Part shown: one piece after another, positions 28,751 through 37,783 of the stretch
Layout: every line of letters begins with the position of its first letter
How positions within the stretch are numbered: position 1 is the first letter of the stretch
Assembly (NCBI GenBank): GCA_947474755.1
Contig: CANJJE010000003.1
Span: forward strand, 1-64,000
Source of the DNA: Burkholderiales bacterium
GTDB lineage: Bacteria; Pseudomonadota; Gammaproteobacteria; Burkholderiales; Burkholderiaceae_C
DNA: 64,000 nucleotides
Direction of reading: 5' to 3'
Translations under genes and position numbers: made by a program
Notes under the pieces: generated by a model
Databases searched by the model: none
Told to the model about the DNA's origin: nothing
What the model saw: only the letters and a program-made list of their open reading frames with translations

Positions 28751-29740
28751 GTGAAACTGAGCGTGCTGGGTGCCGGTGCCTGGGGCACCGCGCTGGCGAT
28801 CAGTGCCAGTTCGCGCAATCCCACGCTGCTGTGGGCGCGTGATGTGCAGCAAGTGGCGGCGATGCGCTTGCAGCGGTGCAACGCGCGCTATCTGGAAACG
28901 GCCGCTTTCCCAGCGGGGCTTGAGGTCACCGACGATTTCGATGGGGCCGTTGCACACGCTCGCGACGGGTTGCTGATCGTCGCCACGCCAATGTCGGGGC
29001 TCGCCAGTGTGTTGCGCGCCTTGCCGACCGATCCGCGGGCCCCAGGTCTGTTCTGGCTCTGCAAGGGCTTTCAGGAGGGTACGGGTTTGCTGGGCCATGA
29101 ACTGGCGCAGCAGGTCTGGCCGACCGGGCGCGTTGGCGTCCTGTCGGGCCCCAGCTTTGCGCAAGAGGTGGCCGCAGGCCAGCCGACCGCGCTGGTCGCC
29201 GCCAGTCACGATGCCTCACTTTGCGAGCAGGCCGTTTCTGCACTGCATAGCGACAACCTGCGCATCTACACCACTGACGATCCGATCGGCGTCGAGGTCG
29301 GCGGCGCGGTCAAGAACGTGATGGCCATTGCTACCGGGCTGGCCGACGGGCTGCGACTCGGCTTCAACGCGCGCGCGGCGTTGATCACCCGCGGACTGGC
29401 CGAAATGGTGCGCCTGGGCGTGGCCCTGGGCGCCCGCGCCGACACATTCATGGGCTTGAGCGGGCTGGGCGATCTGGTATTGACCGCCACTGGCGATATG
29501 TCGCGCAACCGCACGGTCGGGCTGCTGCTGGCGCAAGGGCAGCCGCTGGCACAGATCGTCGGTGAGCTCGGCCATGTGGCCGAGGGCGTGCTCAGTGCTC
29601 CCACCGTGCTCAAGCGCGCCCAGGCGCTGGGGGTTGAGATGCCAATCACTTGCGCCGTGGTGGCGGTACTGGAAGGGCGCGCCACGCCGCGCGAGGGCGT
29701 CGAGCACTTGATGGGTCGCGGTCCACGCACCGAGCGTTGA
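28751..29740 (+). CDS. gpsA: Glycerol-3-phosphate dehydrogenase [NAD(P)+]
   Basis: A 329-residue enzyme that makes sn-glycerol 3-phosphate for phospholipids from dihydroxyacetone phosphate. The start is GTG ([17 protein letters not shown]) with the Rossmann motif GxGxWG. Further hallmarks are [17 protein letters not shown], the catalytic Lys in [17 protein letters not shown], and DMSRNRTVG. It follows secB by 36 nt and converges on trmL with a 9-bp gap. Confidence 0.97.
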   Translation: MKLSVLGAGAWGTALAISASSRNPTLLWARDVQQVAAMRLQRCNARYLETAAFPAGLEVTDDFDGAVAHARDGLLIVATPMSGLASVLRALPTDPRAPGLFWLCKGFQEGTGLLGHELAQQVWPTGRVGVLSGPSFAQEVAAGQPTALVAASHDASLCEQAVSALHSDNLRIYTTDDPIGVEVGGAVKNVMAIATGLADGLRLGFNARAALITRGLAEMVRLGVALGARADTFMGLSGLGDLVLTATGDMSRNRTVGLLLAQGQPLAQIVGELGHVAEGVLSAPTVLKRAQALGVEMPITCAVVAVLEGRATPREGVEHLMGRGPRTER

Positions 29741-29749
29741 GGGCTCTGT

Positions 29750-30220
29750 TCAAGCACCGCCAGCGTAGCCGTTCTGGCGCCACGCTTCAAACACTGCCAC
29801 TGCCACCGCGTTGCTCAGGTTCAGGCTGCGCTGACCTGGCAGCAGCGGCAGCCTGACCCGCTGGTCTTCGGCAAAGGCGTTTCGAAGCTCGGCAGGCAAG
29901 CCAGCGGTTTCCGAGCCGAATACCAGCCAGTCGCCGGCTCGCCAGCCGATGGCGGTGAGAGTCTGTTGACCGCGCGTCGTGAAGGCGAAACAGCGGGAAA
30001 GATCGGGCCGCATGGTCGCAACGAACTGATTCCAGGAGGCATGGCGCTCAACCCGCGCATACTCGTGATAGTCGAGGCCGGCGCGTTGCAGTAGCTTGTC
30101 ATCCATCGAGAAGCCCAGCGGCTCGATCAGGTGCAATGCGCAGCCGGTGTTGGCGGCCAGCCGGATCACGTTGCCCGTGTTCGGTGGGATCTCGGGGTGC
30201 ACCAGGACGATGTTGAACAT
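29750..30220 (-). CDS. trmL: tRNA (cytidine(34)-2'-O)-methyltransferase TrmL
   Basis: A 156-residue SPOUT methyltransferase acting on the wobble base of leucine tRNAs. The start MFNIVLVHPEIPPNTGNVIR is exact for the family. The upstream 13 residues of the track ORF lie in comF. The knot motifs LVFGSETAGLP and RSLNLSNAVAVAVFEAWRQ are intact. It begins 2 nt after the comF stop, so the two form an operon. Confidence 0.95.
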   Translation of the reverse strand: MFNIVLVHPEIPPNTGNVIRLAANTGCALHLIEPLGFSMDDKLLQRAGLDYHEYARVERHASWNQFVATMRPDLSRCFAFTTRGQQTLTAIGWRAGDWLVFGSETAGLPAELRNAFAEDQRVRLPLLPGQRSLNLSNAVAVAVFEAWRQNGYAGGA

Positions 30221-30222
30221 CG

Positions 30223-30954
30223 TCAATGCTCCGGCGGCGGTGTGCGCGCCACCACCCACACCTGCACCGACTGTGCGCCCGCGACGAGCAGCGCACGACT
30301 CAGCTCATCGGCGGTGGCCTGTGTCGTCATCACGTCGTCGATCAGGGCGATCCTGCGACCGATCAGCTCGGCGCGCCGCGTGGGTTCGATTGCGAACGCG
30401 CCGCGCACGTTGGCAAGGCGTCGTTCGCGCGGCAGCGACAGCTGGTGCGGCGTCTCGCGGATGCGCAGAAGCATCGAGGCGTCGGTTCGGCAGCCGAGTC
30501 GCCGAGAGCAGAGGCGCGCCAGTACCCACGACTGGTTGTAGCCTCGTTCGCGCAATCGCTGCGCGCCCAGCGGCACTGGCAGCAGCCAGTCTGGCGTATC
30601 GGCCGCATGGCGCTGGTGCGCAGCCATCAGCAGGTCGCAAAGTGCTCCACCGAGGTCGAGCCCGTCGCGGTACTTGAAATCGCCGATCAGCCGGTCCCAG
30701 GGATGGCTGTAATCGACAGCGGCGATGGCGCTTTCGAAACTGGGCGGTGAGCGTACGCACCGACCGCACAGCGCGATGCCAGCCACCACCCGGGCGGCGC
30801 AGCGCCGACAACGATCGACGGGGTCGGCGAAGCGCTTCGCGCACCTCCCGCAAATGCGACCGGCGCCCCAGCCATGGCACACCGCGCATTGGCTGGGCCA
30901 GCGATGCCACGGCGCGGAGCGCGCCACGCGAGGTATTTCGGTTTGTACGATCAC
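30223..30954 (-). CDS. comF: ComF-family phosphoribosyltransferase-like protein
   Basis: About 243 residues. The N-terminal third has three Cys pairs (CAVC, CGRC, CRRC, then CGRC) forming zinc-ribbon-like elements, followed by the ComF core YNQSWVLARLCSRRL and the PRTase loop RIALIDDVMTTQATADEL. Members take part in natural transformation (ComF/ComFC). In many betaproteobacteria the gene is kept without proof of competence. The start is uncertain: the GTG used here sits directly against GAGGAG, and another GTG lies 27 nt downstream. It is divergent from the methyltransferase gene with only 20 bp between. Confidence 0.85.
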   Translation of the reverse strand: MIVQTEIPRVARSAPWHRWPSQCAVCHGWGAGRICGRCAKRFADPVDRCRRCAARVVAGIALCGRCVRSPPSFESAIAAVDYSHPWDRLIGDFKYRDGLDLGGALCDLLMAAHQRHAADTPDWLLPVPLGAQRLRERGYNQSWVLARLCSRRLGCRTDASMLLRIRETPHQLSLPRERRLANVRGAFAIEPTRRAELIGRRIALIDDVMTTQATADELSRALLVAGAQSVQVWVVARTPPPEH

Positions 30955-30974
30955 CTCCTCAATATACTGGGCTG

Positions 30975-31889
30975 ATGGCAGGCAGTAGTGACGCGACGCG
31001 GAGATCGATCGATGAAGGGGCGGTCGCGGCCGTGCAGCGGCGCCTGGCGCGGCAGACAGCTCCGCCATGGTTGCACGCCGAAGTCGCTGGTCGCATGGCC
31101 GAGCGCCTCCTGCTGTTCAAGACGCCGCCGCGCTGCATCGTCGACTGGTGGTCTTTTCTTGGTGCAAGCGCACAAAAGTTGACGACGACCTTCCCCGAAG
31201 CTGCATTGATCGCTGTCGAGCCCTGCGACATCCTGGTCCAACGCAGTCGCCTGTCGCTGCGATTGCCATGGTGGAACCCCCGGCGCTGGACGGCCCTCGC
31301 TCCCGATGTGATGCTGGAGTCGGCAATGCCGTCTTGCGACGCGCAACTGGTTTGGGCCAACATGGTGCTGCACGGTGTCACCGACCTGCCGGCGCTGATG
31401 CGGCGCTGGCACCGCATGCTGTCACCCGGCGGCTTCGCTATGTTTTCGTGCCTGGGGCCGGACACCGTGCGCGAGCTGACTTCGGTGTATTCACATCTGC
31501 AGTGGCCCGCGCCGACGATCGGATTCGTCGACATGCACGACCTCGGCGACATGCTGGTGCATGCAGGCTATGCGGATCCTGTGATGGACCAGGAGCGCCT
31601 GACTGTGCACTGGGACAGCGCACCGGCACTTTGCAGGGATCTGCGGCTGCTAGGTGGCAATGTGTCGCCTGATCGACACTCGGGTTTGCGCACGCCGCGT
31701 TGGCAGACTGCCTTGCAAACGGTGCTGGAGCCCCTGCGCGACACGAGTGGCCGATTTGCTCTGACGTTCGAGATCGTGTATGGCCATGCTTTCAAGGCCG
31801 AGACGATTGCGTCAGCACCTGCCGAAACCCAGGTTCCGCTGGGAGAAATGCGACGACTTTTGCACTCTGCACGAAAGACCGCTTTTTGA
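30975..31889 (+). CDS. BioC-like SAM-dependent methyltransferase
   Basis: A 304-residue protein with start MAGSSDATRRSIDEGAVAAV; the track ORF extends back into comF. A class I methyltransferase fold is suggested by VWANMVLHGVTDLPALMRRW and MLSPGGFAMFSCLGPDTVREL, which match BioC (malonyl-ACP O-methyltransferase). The glycine-rich SAM loop is degenerate: IVDWWSFLGASAQKL replaces DxGxGxG. Similar versions occur beside comF and cox genes in Burkholderiales, as far as I recall. A role in biotin synthesis is plausible but not proven. Confidence 0.75.
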   Translation: MAGSSDATRRSIDEGAVAAVQRRLARQTAPPWLHAEVAGRMAERLLLFKTPPRCIVDWWSFLGASAQKLTTTFPEAALIAVEPCDILVQRSRLSLRLPWWNPRRWTALAPDVMLESAMPSCDAQLVWANMVLHGVTDLPALMRRWHRMLSPGGFAMFSCLGPDTVRELTSVYSHLQWPAPTIGFVDMHDLGDMLVHAGYADPVMDQERLTVHWDSAPALCRDLRLLGGNVSPDRHSGLRTPRWQTALQTVLEPLRDTSGRFALTFEIVYGHAFKAETIASAPAETQVPLGEMRRLLHSARKTAF

Positions 31890-31913
31890 GTGGAAGCCCT
31901 GGGGTCGTATAAA
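31886..31913 (+). promoter_or_regulatory. Sigma-70-like promoter of the cox locus
   Basis: TTGAGT and TATAAA are separated by 16 bases, overlapping the end of the methyltransferase gene and about 110 bases before the DUF2244 start. This is the best promoter-like match in the cox region and would drive DUF2244-coxB-coxA and following genes. Confidence 0.55.
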
Positions 31914-32024
31914 CTCGCCTCCGCTCGCAATGCAGGTAACTGCCATGTGCGTGTATCGCTTGAGCGGGCATCTTCCCGCATCGCCGAGCTTGCCTCGCCC
32001 CAGTAGCTGAGTTGTTGCTTCGAG

Positions 32025-32594
32025 ATGTCCACCTGCTCTTACGGCCACCCTACAGTTGCGCCCACGTTGCCGGCAGTGTGGCGCTTCGGGAGAGAAACCG
32101 ACCCATCGGTGAGCGAGTGGTCGGTGGAGTGGCTTCTGAAGCGCAATTGTTCGATGGCTCCGAAGCAGCTGTTCGCCATATTCGGCGCGCTCTGCGCAGT
32201 GTCGCTGACGATTGCAGCGTATTTCTGGTGGCAGGGTGCCACCATCATCATGGCGTTTGCCTCGGTGGAATTGGTCGCGGTAGGTACCGCTTTGCTCGTC
32301 TACTCGCGGCACGCTACGGACCAGGAAAACATCGCCCTGCGCAAGGGTAGGCTGACGGTCGCCCACACATCTGGCAACACGATCGAGACAGCCGAATTCG
32401 CGCCCGAATGGGTCAGCGTCGAGCCCGTGACCGGTGATGAGTCTCTGATCGAGGTCTCAGGTCAGGGACGGCGGATTGAAGTCGGGCGCTTTGTTCGCCC
32501 GGAGTTGAGGCGGCAATTGGCCAACGAGCTGCGGCATGCGGTTCGGCTGGCGCGGCTGCGGCCGCAAGGTTCTCTGCCATCGGCAGAGCTTTGA
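32025..32594 (+). CDS. DUF2244 family membrane protein
   Basis: A 189-residue protein with two adjacent membrane helices (about residues 48-68 and 73-93, LFAIFGALCAVSLTIAAYFWW and IIMAFASVELVAVGTALLVY) and a soluble C-terminal domain ending EVGRFVRPELRRQLANELRHA. This is the DUF2244 pattern, which is common just upstream of coxB. The stop lies 14 nt before the coxB ATG. The first 40 residues look poorly conserved, so the true start may be the ATG at residue 44 (MAPKQLF). An oxidase-related role is inferred from position. Confidence 0.8.
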   Translation: MSTCSYGHPTVAPTLPAVWRFGRETDPSVSEWSVEWLLKRNCSMAPKQLFAIFGALCAVSLTIAAYFWWQGATIIMAFASVELVAVGTALLVYSRHATDQENIALRKGRLTVAHTSGNTIETAEFAPEWVSVEPVTGDESLIEVSGQGRRIEVGRFVRPELRRQLANELRHAVRLARLRPQGSLPSAEL

Positions 32595-32608
32595 CAATAC
32601 GAGCAGTG

Positions 32609-33784
32609 ATGATGAACACGATGAAAACAATTTCCACAAAGGTCTCTCAGGCGATGCTGGGCACGAGCTTGTGGGTGGTCTCGACGCTGGCCGCAGCGAC
32701 CAACGATCTGCCGGGCGGCCCGGCAGTCAATCAGCTCGATCTGCACCCGGCAGTGACGAAGATTGCCGAAGACCAACGCTATCTTCATTACCTGATGATG
32801 GTCATCTGCCTGGTCATTTTCGTCGCCGTGTTCGGCGTGATGTTCTATTCGATCTTTGTGCATCGCAAGTCGAAGGGCGCCAAGTCCGCCAACTTCCACG
32901 AGAGCACCGCGGTCGAGATTGCCTGGACGGTTGTGCCGTTCATCATCGTCATCGGCATGGCCTTGCCAGCCACCAAGGTGGTCGTCGCGATGAAGGACAC
33001 CAGTTCGGCCGATTTGACGATCAAGGCCACGGGCATGCAATGGAAGTGGGGCTACGACTATTTGAATGGCGAAGGCGCTGGTATCGGTTTCGTCTCGACG
33101 CTGGACGCTGCACAGCGGCAGATGTCCGACTCGGGCAGCCCCTCTGGTGATAACTATTTGTTGAAGGTCGATCATCCGCTGGTGGTGCCGGTCGACAAGA
33201 AGATCCGCATCATTACCACCGCCAACGACGTCATTCACGCCTTCGCGGTGCCCTCTTTCGGGATCAAGCAGGACGCCATTCCCGGATTCGTGCGTGACAC
33301 CTGGTTTCGCGCTGAAAAGATCGGCGATTACTACGGGCAGTGCCAGGAACTGTGCGGCAAGGAGCACGCCTACATGCCGATCCATGTGAAGGTAGTGTCT
33401 GCTGCCGATTACACGAAATGGGTCGAAGGCCAGCGCACTGAAATGTCGGCGAAAGCTGACGACCCGAACAAAGTCTGGGAGCCAGCCGATCTGATCGCCC
33501 GCGGCGAGAAGGTCTACAACGGCAACTGCGCCGTCTGCCACGGGGCCAGCGGCAAGGCTGCTGGCGCCATCAAGGCTCTCGACGGCGCTGCGGTGGTGCT
33601 GGATGAAGACAAGACCAAGCAGATCGCGGTGCTGCTGAACGGGCAGAACAATGGCGCAATGCCAGCCTGGAAGCAACTCTCCGATACCGAGATTGCCGCC
33701 GTGATCACCTACACCAAGAACACTTGGTCGAACAAGACCGGGCAAGCCGTGCAGCCAGCCGAAGTAGTTGCCGCGCGCAAGTAA
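32609..33784 (+). CDS. coxB: Cytochrome c oxidase subunit II with fused cytochrome c domain
   Basis: A 391-residue subunit with a signal peptide, two membrane helices (LMMVICLVIFVAVFGVMFYS and AWTVVPFIIVIGMALPATK) and a CuA cupredoxin domain. The copper site is CQELCGKEHAYM near residues 245-256, and TANDVIHAFAVPSFGIKQD supplies the first His. A C-terminal extension holds one c-type heme (CAVCHG, near 307) with axial Met in NGAMPAWKQL. Start choice: ATG 32609 over a TTG 18 nt upstream. The covalent cytochrome c makes this a caa3-like version common in betaproteobacteria. Confidence 0.96.
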   Translation: MMNTMKTISTKVSQAMLGTSLWVVSTLAAATNDLPGGPAVNQLDLHPAVTKIAEDQRYLHYLMMVICLVIFVAVFGVMFYSIFVHRKSKGAKSANFHESTAVEIAWTVVPFIIVIGMALPATKVVVAMKDTSSADLTIKATGMQWKWGYDYLNGEGAGIGFVSTLDAAQRQMSDSGSPSGDNYLLKVDHPLVVPVDKKIRIITTANDVIHAFAVPSFGIKQDAIPGFVRDTWFRAEKIGDYYGQCQELCGKEHAYMPIHVKVVSAADYTKWVEGQRTEMSAKADDPNKVWEPADLIARGEKVYNGNCAVCHGASGKAAGAIKALDGAAVVLDEDKTKQIAVLLNGQNNGAMPAWKQLSDTEIAAVITYTKNTWSNKTGQAVQPAEVVAARK

Positions 33785-33826
33785 TCGTTTCCAGACACAC
33801 GATCAGCAGTTTCAGAAGGACCTTCC

Positions 33827-35446
33827 ATGAGTGCAGTACTTGACCACCACGGTGACCACGGTCACGATCATGCTCACGGTGCGCCACACGGTTGGCGCCG
33901 CTGGCTGTACGCCACGAACCACAAGGACATCGGCACGATGTACCTGTTGTTCTCGTTTGCCATGCTGATCGTGGGCGGCATCATGGCGATGATCATCCGT
34001 CTGGAACTGTTCCAGCCCGGCCTGCAATTCGTCAACCCGGAGCTGTTCAACCAGCTGACCACGATGCATGGCCTGATCATGGTTTTCGGCGCGATCATGC
34101 CGGCCTTCGTCGGCTTCGCCAACTGGATGATTCCGCTTCAGATCGGCGCGCCCGACATGGCATTCGCCCGGATGAACAACCTCAGCTTCTGGCTGTTGAT
34201 TCCTGCCGCGCTCACACTGGTCGGCTCGTTTTTCATGCCCGGTGGGGCACCGGCAGCCGGCTGGACGCTCTACGCGCCGCTGACGCTCCAGATGGGCCCG
34301 TCGATGGACGCTGGCATCTTCGCGATGCACATCCTCGGCGCGAGCTCGATCATGGGCTCGATCAACATCGTCGTCACCATCCTGAACATGCGTGCTCCAG
34401 GCATGACGCTGATGAAGATGCCGCTGTTCGTCTGGACCTGGCTGATCACTGCCTACCTGCTGATCGCGGTGATGCCGGTGCTCGCGGGTGCGATCACGAT
34501 GACGCTGACCGACCGCCACTTCGGCACCAGCTTCTTCAACCCTGCTGGCGGCGGTGACCCGGTGATGTACCAGCACATCTTCTGGTTCTTCGGCCATCCG
34601 GAGGTCTACATCATGATCTTGCCGGCCTTCGGCATCATCAGCGCCATCATCCCGGCCTTCGCCCGCAAGCGTCTGTTCGGCTACACCTCGATGGTTTATG
34701 CCACGGCTTCGATCGCGATCCTGTCCTTCATGGTCTGGGCGCACCACATGTTCACGACCGGCATGCCGGTAACGGGCCAGTTGTTCTTCATGTACGCGAC
34801 GATGCTGATCGCGGTACCCACGGGCGTGAAGATCTTCAACTGGATCGCCACGATGTGGCGCGGTTCGATGACCTTCGAGACGCCGATGCTGTTTGCGGTC
34901 GGCTTCATCTTCGTGTTCACGATGGGCGGCTTCACCGGCCTGATCCTGTCGGTGGCACCGGTCGACATCCAGATGCAGGACACGTACTACGTGGTGGCGC
35001 ACTTCCACTACGTGCTGGTGGCCGGCTCGCTCTACGCGATGTTCGCAGGCGTCTACTACTGGGGTCCGAAGTGGACCGGCGTGATGTACAGCGAGACCCG
35101 CGGCAAGATTCACTTCTGGGGCTCGTTGATCTTCTTCAACATCACCTTCTTTCCGATGCACTTCCTGGGTCTGGCCGGCATGCCACGTCGCTACGCCGAC
35201 TACCCGATGCAGTTCGCCGATTTCAATGCCCTTGCCTCCATTGGCGCCTTCGGCTTCGGGCTCATGCAGGTGTACTTCTTCTTCTTTGTGGTGCTGCCGA
35301 TGATGCGCGGCAAGGGCGAGCCCGCACCGGCGAAGCCCTGGGAAGGTGCTGAAGGTCTGGAATGGGAGGTGCCGTCACCCGCGCCATTCCACACCTTCGA
35401 AACCCCTCCGAAACTCAATGCATCTGCAACCAAGGTGATCGCCTGA
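33827..35446 (+). CDS. coxA: Cytochrome c oxidase subunit I
   Basis: A 539-residue heme-copper oxidase core of the aa3 type with twelve helices. The His-rich N-terminus (HHGDHGHDHAHGAPHG) is followed by TTMHGLIMVFGAIMPAF with a heme a ligand. The D-channel glutamate and cross-linked His-Tyr lie in FFGHPEVYIMILP, CuB ligands in VWAHHMFTTGM, and the last heme ligands in YYVVAHFHYVLV. It follows coxB by 42 nt. It reduces O2 to water and pumps protons. Confidence 0.98.
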   Translation: MSAVLDHHGDHGHDHAHGAPHGWRRWLYATNHKDIGTMYLLFSFAMLIVGGIMAMIIRLELFQPGLQFVNPELFNQLTTMHGLIMVFGAIMPAFVGFANWMIPLQIGAPDMAFARMNNLSFWLLIPAALTLVGSFFMPGGAPAAGWTLYAPLTLQMGPSMDAGIFAMHILGASSIMGSINIVVTILNMRAPGMTLMKMPLFVWTWLITAYLLIAVMPVLAGAITMTLTDRHFGTSFFNPAGGGDPVMYQHIFWFFGHPEVYIMILPAFGIISAIIPAFARKRLFGYTSMVYATASIAILSFMVWAHHMFTTGMPVTGQLFFMYATMLIAVPTGVKIFNWIATMWRGSMTFETPMLFAVGFIFVFTMGGFTGLILSVAPVDIQMQDTYYVVAHFHYVLVAGSLYAMFAGVYYWGPKWTGVMYSETRGKIHFWGSLIFFNITFFPMHFLGLAGMPRRYADYPMQFADFNALASIGAFGFGLMQVYFFFFVVLPMMRGKGEPAPAKPWEGAEGLEWEVPSPAPFHTFETPPKLNASATKVIA

Positions 35447-35459
35447 TCCGAATCGCGCC

Positions 35460-35573
35460 ATGACCACGTCTGAGAAAAAGAAAAGCAACTTGCGGCTAGG
35501 GTTGATCCTGGCCTCGGTCGCGGTGGCGTTTTTGATCGGCTTCATGGCCAAGGCCGTCTTGTTCGGCCTCTGA
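35460..35573 (+). CDS. Cytochrome oxidase small assembly protein
   Basis: A 37-residue ORF too short for the track. It has a basic N-terminus (MTTSEKKKSNLRLG) and one membrane helix (LILASVAVAFLIGFMAKAVLF). It starts 13 nt after coxA and stops 3 nt before ctaG, so it is clearly part of the operon. Equivalent tiny proteins lie between coxA and ctaG in many Burkholderiales and are annotated as small assembly proteins. No mechanism is known to me. Confidence 0.85.
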   Translation: MTTSEKKKSNLRLGLILASVAVAFLIGFMAKAVLFGL

Positions 35574-35576
35574 CCA

Positions 35577-36206
35577 ATGAGTGATCAGCCCCGTCACAAT
35601 TTGTCCGCAGCCGGCCTGCTGCGGAATGACAACGTTCGGATGCTTGGCAAGCTGCTCGTCGTCACGGCGCTGATGTTTGGCTTCGGCTATGCGCTGGTAC
35701 CACTCTACAGGGCTGTCTGTATCGCACTCGGCATCAATGTGCTGACACTGTCGGACAAGGTGGTGTGGAGCCGTGATTCGTCATCGGGGACCAACTCGCA
35801 GGTGGACAAGAGCCGCACGATCACCGTCGAATTCGACGCGAATTCGCGTGGCATCTGGAAGTTCAAGCCTGCGGTCAGCAGCGTTCAGGTGCACCCTGGT
35901 GAACTGACCACGGTGATGTACGAGTTCACCAACACGCAGAACCGGACCATGGCTGCGCAGGCCATTCCGAGTTATGCACCGATGCAGTCGATGGCGCACT
36001 TCAACAAGTTGCAGTGCTTCTGCTTCAACGAGTACGTCATGAAGCCAGGCGAGACCAAGCAATGGCCGGTTGTATTCGTGATCGAACCCAAGTTGCCCAA
36101 GGACGTCACCACTATTACGCTGTCCTACACCTTCTTTGAAGTGGGTGGAAAGATTCCCGCTGCCCCAAGGGCGGCGCTTGATGACGGGCTTGCGGGAGGA
36201 TCATGA
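35577..36206 (+). CDS. ctaG: Cytochrome c oxidase assembly protein CtaG/Cox11
   Basis: A 209-residue membrane-anchored copper chaperone that delivers Cu to the CuB site of CoxA. One N-terminal helix (LLVVTALMFGFGYALVPLYRAVC) precedes a periplasmic immunoglobulin-like domain. The copper-binding motif QCFCFNEY and the FFVDP-like strand region EPKLPKDVTTITLSYTFF are present. It overlaps the DUF2970 gene in an ATGA. Confidence 0.96.
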   Translation: MSDQPRHNLSAAGLLRNDNVRMLGKLLVVTALMFGFGYALVPLYRAVCIALGINVLTLSDKVVWSRDSSSGTNSQVDKSRTITVEFDANSRGIWKFKPAVSSVQVHPGELTTVMYEFTNTQNRTMAAQAIPSYAPMQSMAHFNKLQCFCFNEYVMKPGETKQWPVVFVIEPKLPKDVTTITLSYTFFEVGGKIPAAPRAALDDGLAGGS

Positions 36207-36442
36207 CGCCGGCCGATTCCAGCTTGAAAGCCGCCTCTCGGCGAAAACTGTCTTTCTTGCAGACGTTGCGCGCAGTGGCGTGGTCGTTTTTCGGTGTGCG
36301 AAAGGCGGCAGATCTTGAGAAAGATGTGAACCAACTGAATCCGATTCACGTGGTGATCGCCGGCGTGGTCGGGGCGCTGGTGCTGGTCGCTGTGCTGGCG
36401 ACTCTGGTGAATTGGGTGTTGACAAGCGGCGTGGCCGCTTGA
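36203..36442 (+). CDS. DUF2970 small membrane protein
   Basis: A 79-residue protein with start codon overlapping the ctaG stop. The motif LQTLRAVAWSFFGVRKAADLEKDV is characteristic of DUF2970, followed by one membrane helix (HVVIAGVVGALVLVAVLATLV). It occurs in betaproteobacterial cox operons between ctaG and coxC and is likely an oxidase accessory protein, though no activity is known. Confidence 0.88.
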   Translation: MTPADSSLKAASRRKLSFLQTLRAVAWSFFGVRKAADLEKDVNQLNPIHVVIAGVVGALVLVAVLATLVNWVLTSGVAA

Positions 36443-36521
36443 GATTTGGCGGAAGATCGCAGGCTGAAGTTTGCCGCGACGCTTCCATGAGAACGTAGAG
36501 ATTCGGGATTCAGGAGAGATC

Positions 36522-37418
36522 ATGTCGGCAGCGACCCCTACGGCCAGTGCACGCGGTGCGGCGCCCTATTACTTCATTCCGGAGCCATCACGGTTTCCGG
36601 TGCTGACGTCACTAGGCTTGTTTCTGGTGATCGTGGGCGCGGGGCAATGGGTCAACGGCGTCAGCTGGGGCAGCTATCTCACGCTGGCCGGACTTGCGGT
36701 CTGGGCGTTCGTCTTGCAGGGTTGGTTCCGCGCGGCGATCAGCGAAAGCGAAGGCGGTCTTTACAGCGACCGCATCGACGTCTCCTACCGCTGGAGCATG
36801 AGCTGGTTCATTTTTTCCGAGGTGATGTTTTTCGCTGCGTTTTTCGGTGCGCTCTACTGGGCTCGCCTGCATTCAGTACCCAACCTCGGCAGCCTGGAAA
36901 ACGCCGTCTTGTGGCCCGACTTCAAGGCGGTCTGGCCAAGTGTTCAGGCCGGTTTCACCGCAGCGCCTGCCGGCACGGTTGATGCCTTCTCCACCATGGG
37001 CCCGTGGCCCCTGCCGACGATCAACACGGCGTTGTTGCTGACCTCGGGCGTGACCCTGACGATCGCCCACCACGCCTTGATTGCTGGTCATCGCGCCAGA
37101 ACCATCGGTTTCATGTGGATCACGTTGCTGCTCGGATTCACCTTTATCGGTGTGCAGGCTTATGAGTATTACCACGCCTACACTGACCTGAACCTGAAGC
37201 TCACCAGCGGCGTTTACGGCTCGACCTTCTTCATGCTGACCGGCTTCCATGGCTTCCATGTGTTTGTCGGTGCATTGATGCTGCTGTTCATCACCCTGCG
37301 CTTGCACAAAGGGCACTTCACACCACAACGTCATTTCGGCTTCGAGGGCGCAGCCTGGTACTGGCACTTTGTCGACGTGGTCTGGTTGGGCCTGTATGTC
37401 GTGGTGTATTGGTTCTGA
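36522..37418 (+). CDS. coxC: Cytochrome c oxidase subunit III
   Basis: A 298-residue subunit with seven helices. The start MSAATPTASARG follows AGGAG; the ORF track adds 17 residues upstream of it. Conserved parts are SWFIFSEVMFFAAFFGALYWARLHS, the loop TLTIAHHALIAGHR, and the end FHVFVGALMLLFITLRL...WYWHFVDVVWLGLYVVVYW. It is the last structural subunit, and a strong intrinsic terminator follows 23 bases after the stop. Confidence 0.97.
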   Translation: MSAATPTASARGAAPYYFIPEPSRFPVLTSLGLFLVIVGAGQWVNGVSWGSYLTLAGLAVWAFVLQGWFRAAISESEGGLYSDRIDVSYRWSMSWFIFSEVMFFAAFFGALYWARLHSVPNLGSLENAVLWPDFKAVWPSVQAGFTAAPAGTVDAFSTMGPWPLPTINTALLLTSGVTLTIAHHALIAGHRARTIGFMWITLLLGFTFIGVQAYEYYHAYTDLNLKLTSGVYGSTFFMLTGFHGFHVFVGALMLLFITLRLHKGHFTPQRHFGFEGAAWYWHFVDVVWLGLYVVVYWF

Positions 37419-37441
37419 GGCGCTCAGCCGCCACAAGCAAC

Positions 37442-37468
37442 AAAAAAGCCGCTCTCAGCGGCTTTTTT
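37442..37468. terminator. Intrinsic terminator between coxC and the DUF2909 gene
   Basis: A perfect 12-base stem (aaaaaagccgct / agcggctttttt) with a three-base loop and T-run on either strand. It can stop transcription from coxC and from the opposite-strand DUF2909 gene. Confidence 0.93.
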
Positions 37469-37498
37469 GTTATGCCTCACGAGGCTTGACGAATGGTG

Positions 37499-37717
37499 TC
37501 ACCCTCGCGGAATGCCCGTCGGCTGGATCCAACCCATCAGGTAGCTGCCGATCAGGCACAGGAACAGAAGCACCGACAGCCCGACACGAAACGCAAGAGC
37601 GCGCATCATCGATCCGGACTTCGGTTTGCCATCGCGCCCATCCTGAACCATCGACACGCCTGCAAACACCAACGCCCCAATGATGCCAACGAACGCGATG
37701 CCGATGAGGTACTTCAT
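37499..37717 (-). CDS. Twin-transmembrane (DUF2909-like) protein
   Basis: A 72-residue protein on the strand opposite to the cox genes. Two helices (LIGIAFVGIIGALVFAGVSM and LAFRVGLSVLLFLCLIGSYL) are joined by a short charged loop DGRDGKPKSGSMMR, the DUF2909 pattern. Such genes are regularly found opposite-strand between coxC and surf1 in this lineage. The function is unknown. Confidence 0.85.
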   Translation of the reverse strand: MKYLIGIAFVGIIGALVFAGVSMVQDGRDGKPKSGSMMRALAFRVGLSVLLFLCLIGSYLMGWIQPTGIPRG

Positions 37718-37783
37718 GCGGTCTGATTATCGGTACACCCGCACCGCGTGGGGGGAGCAACAACACCTACGAGTTCTTCCGCC

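Noticed and set aside
31117-31326. Short minus-strand ORFs opposite the methyltransferase gene
   Set aside because: Shadow frames; the plus strand carries the conserved methyltransferase pattern.
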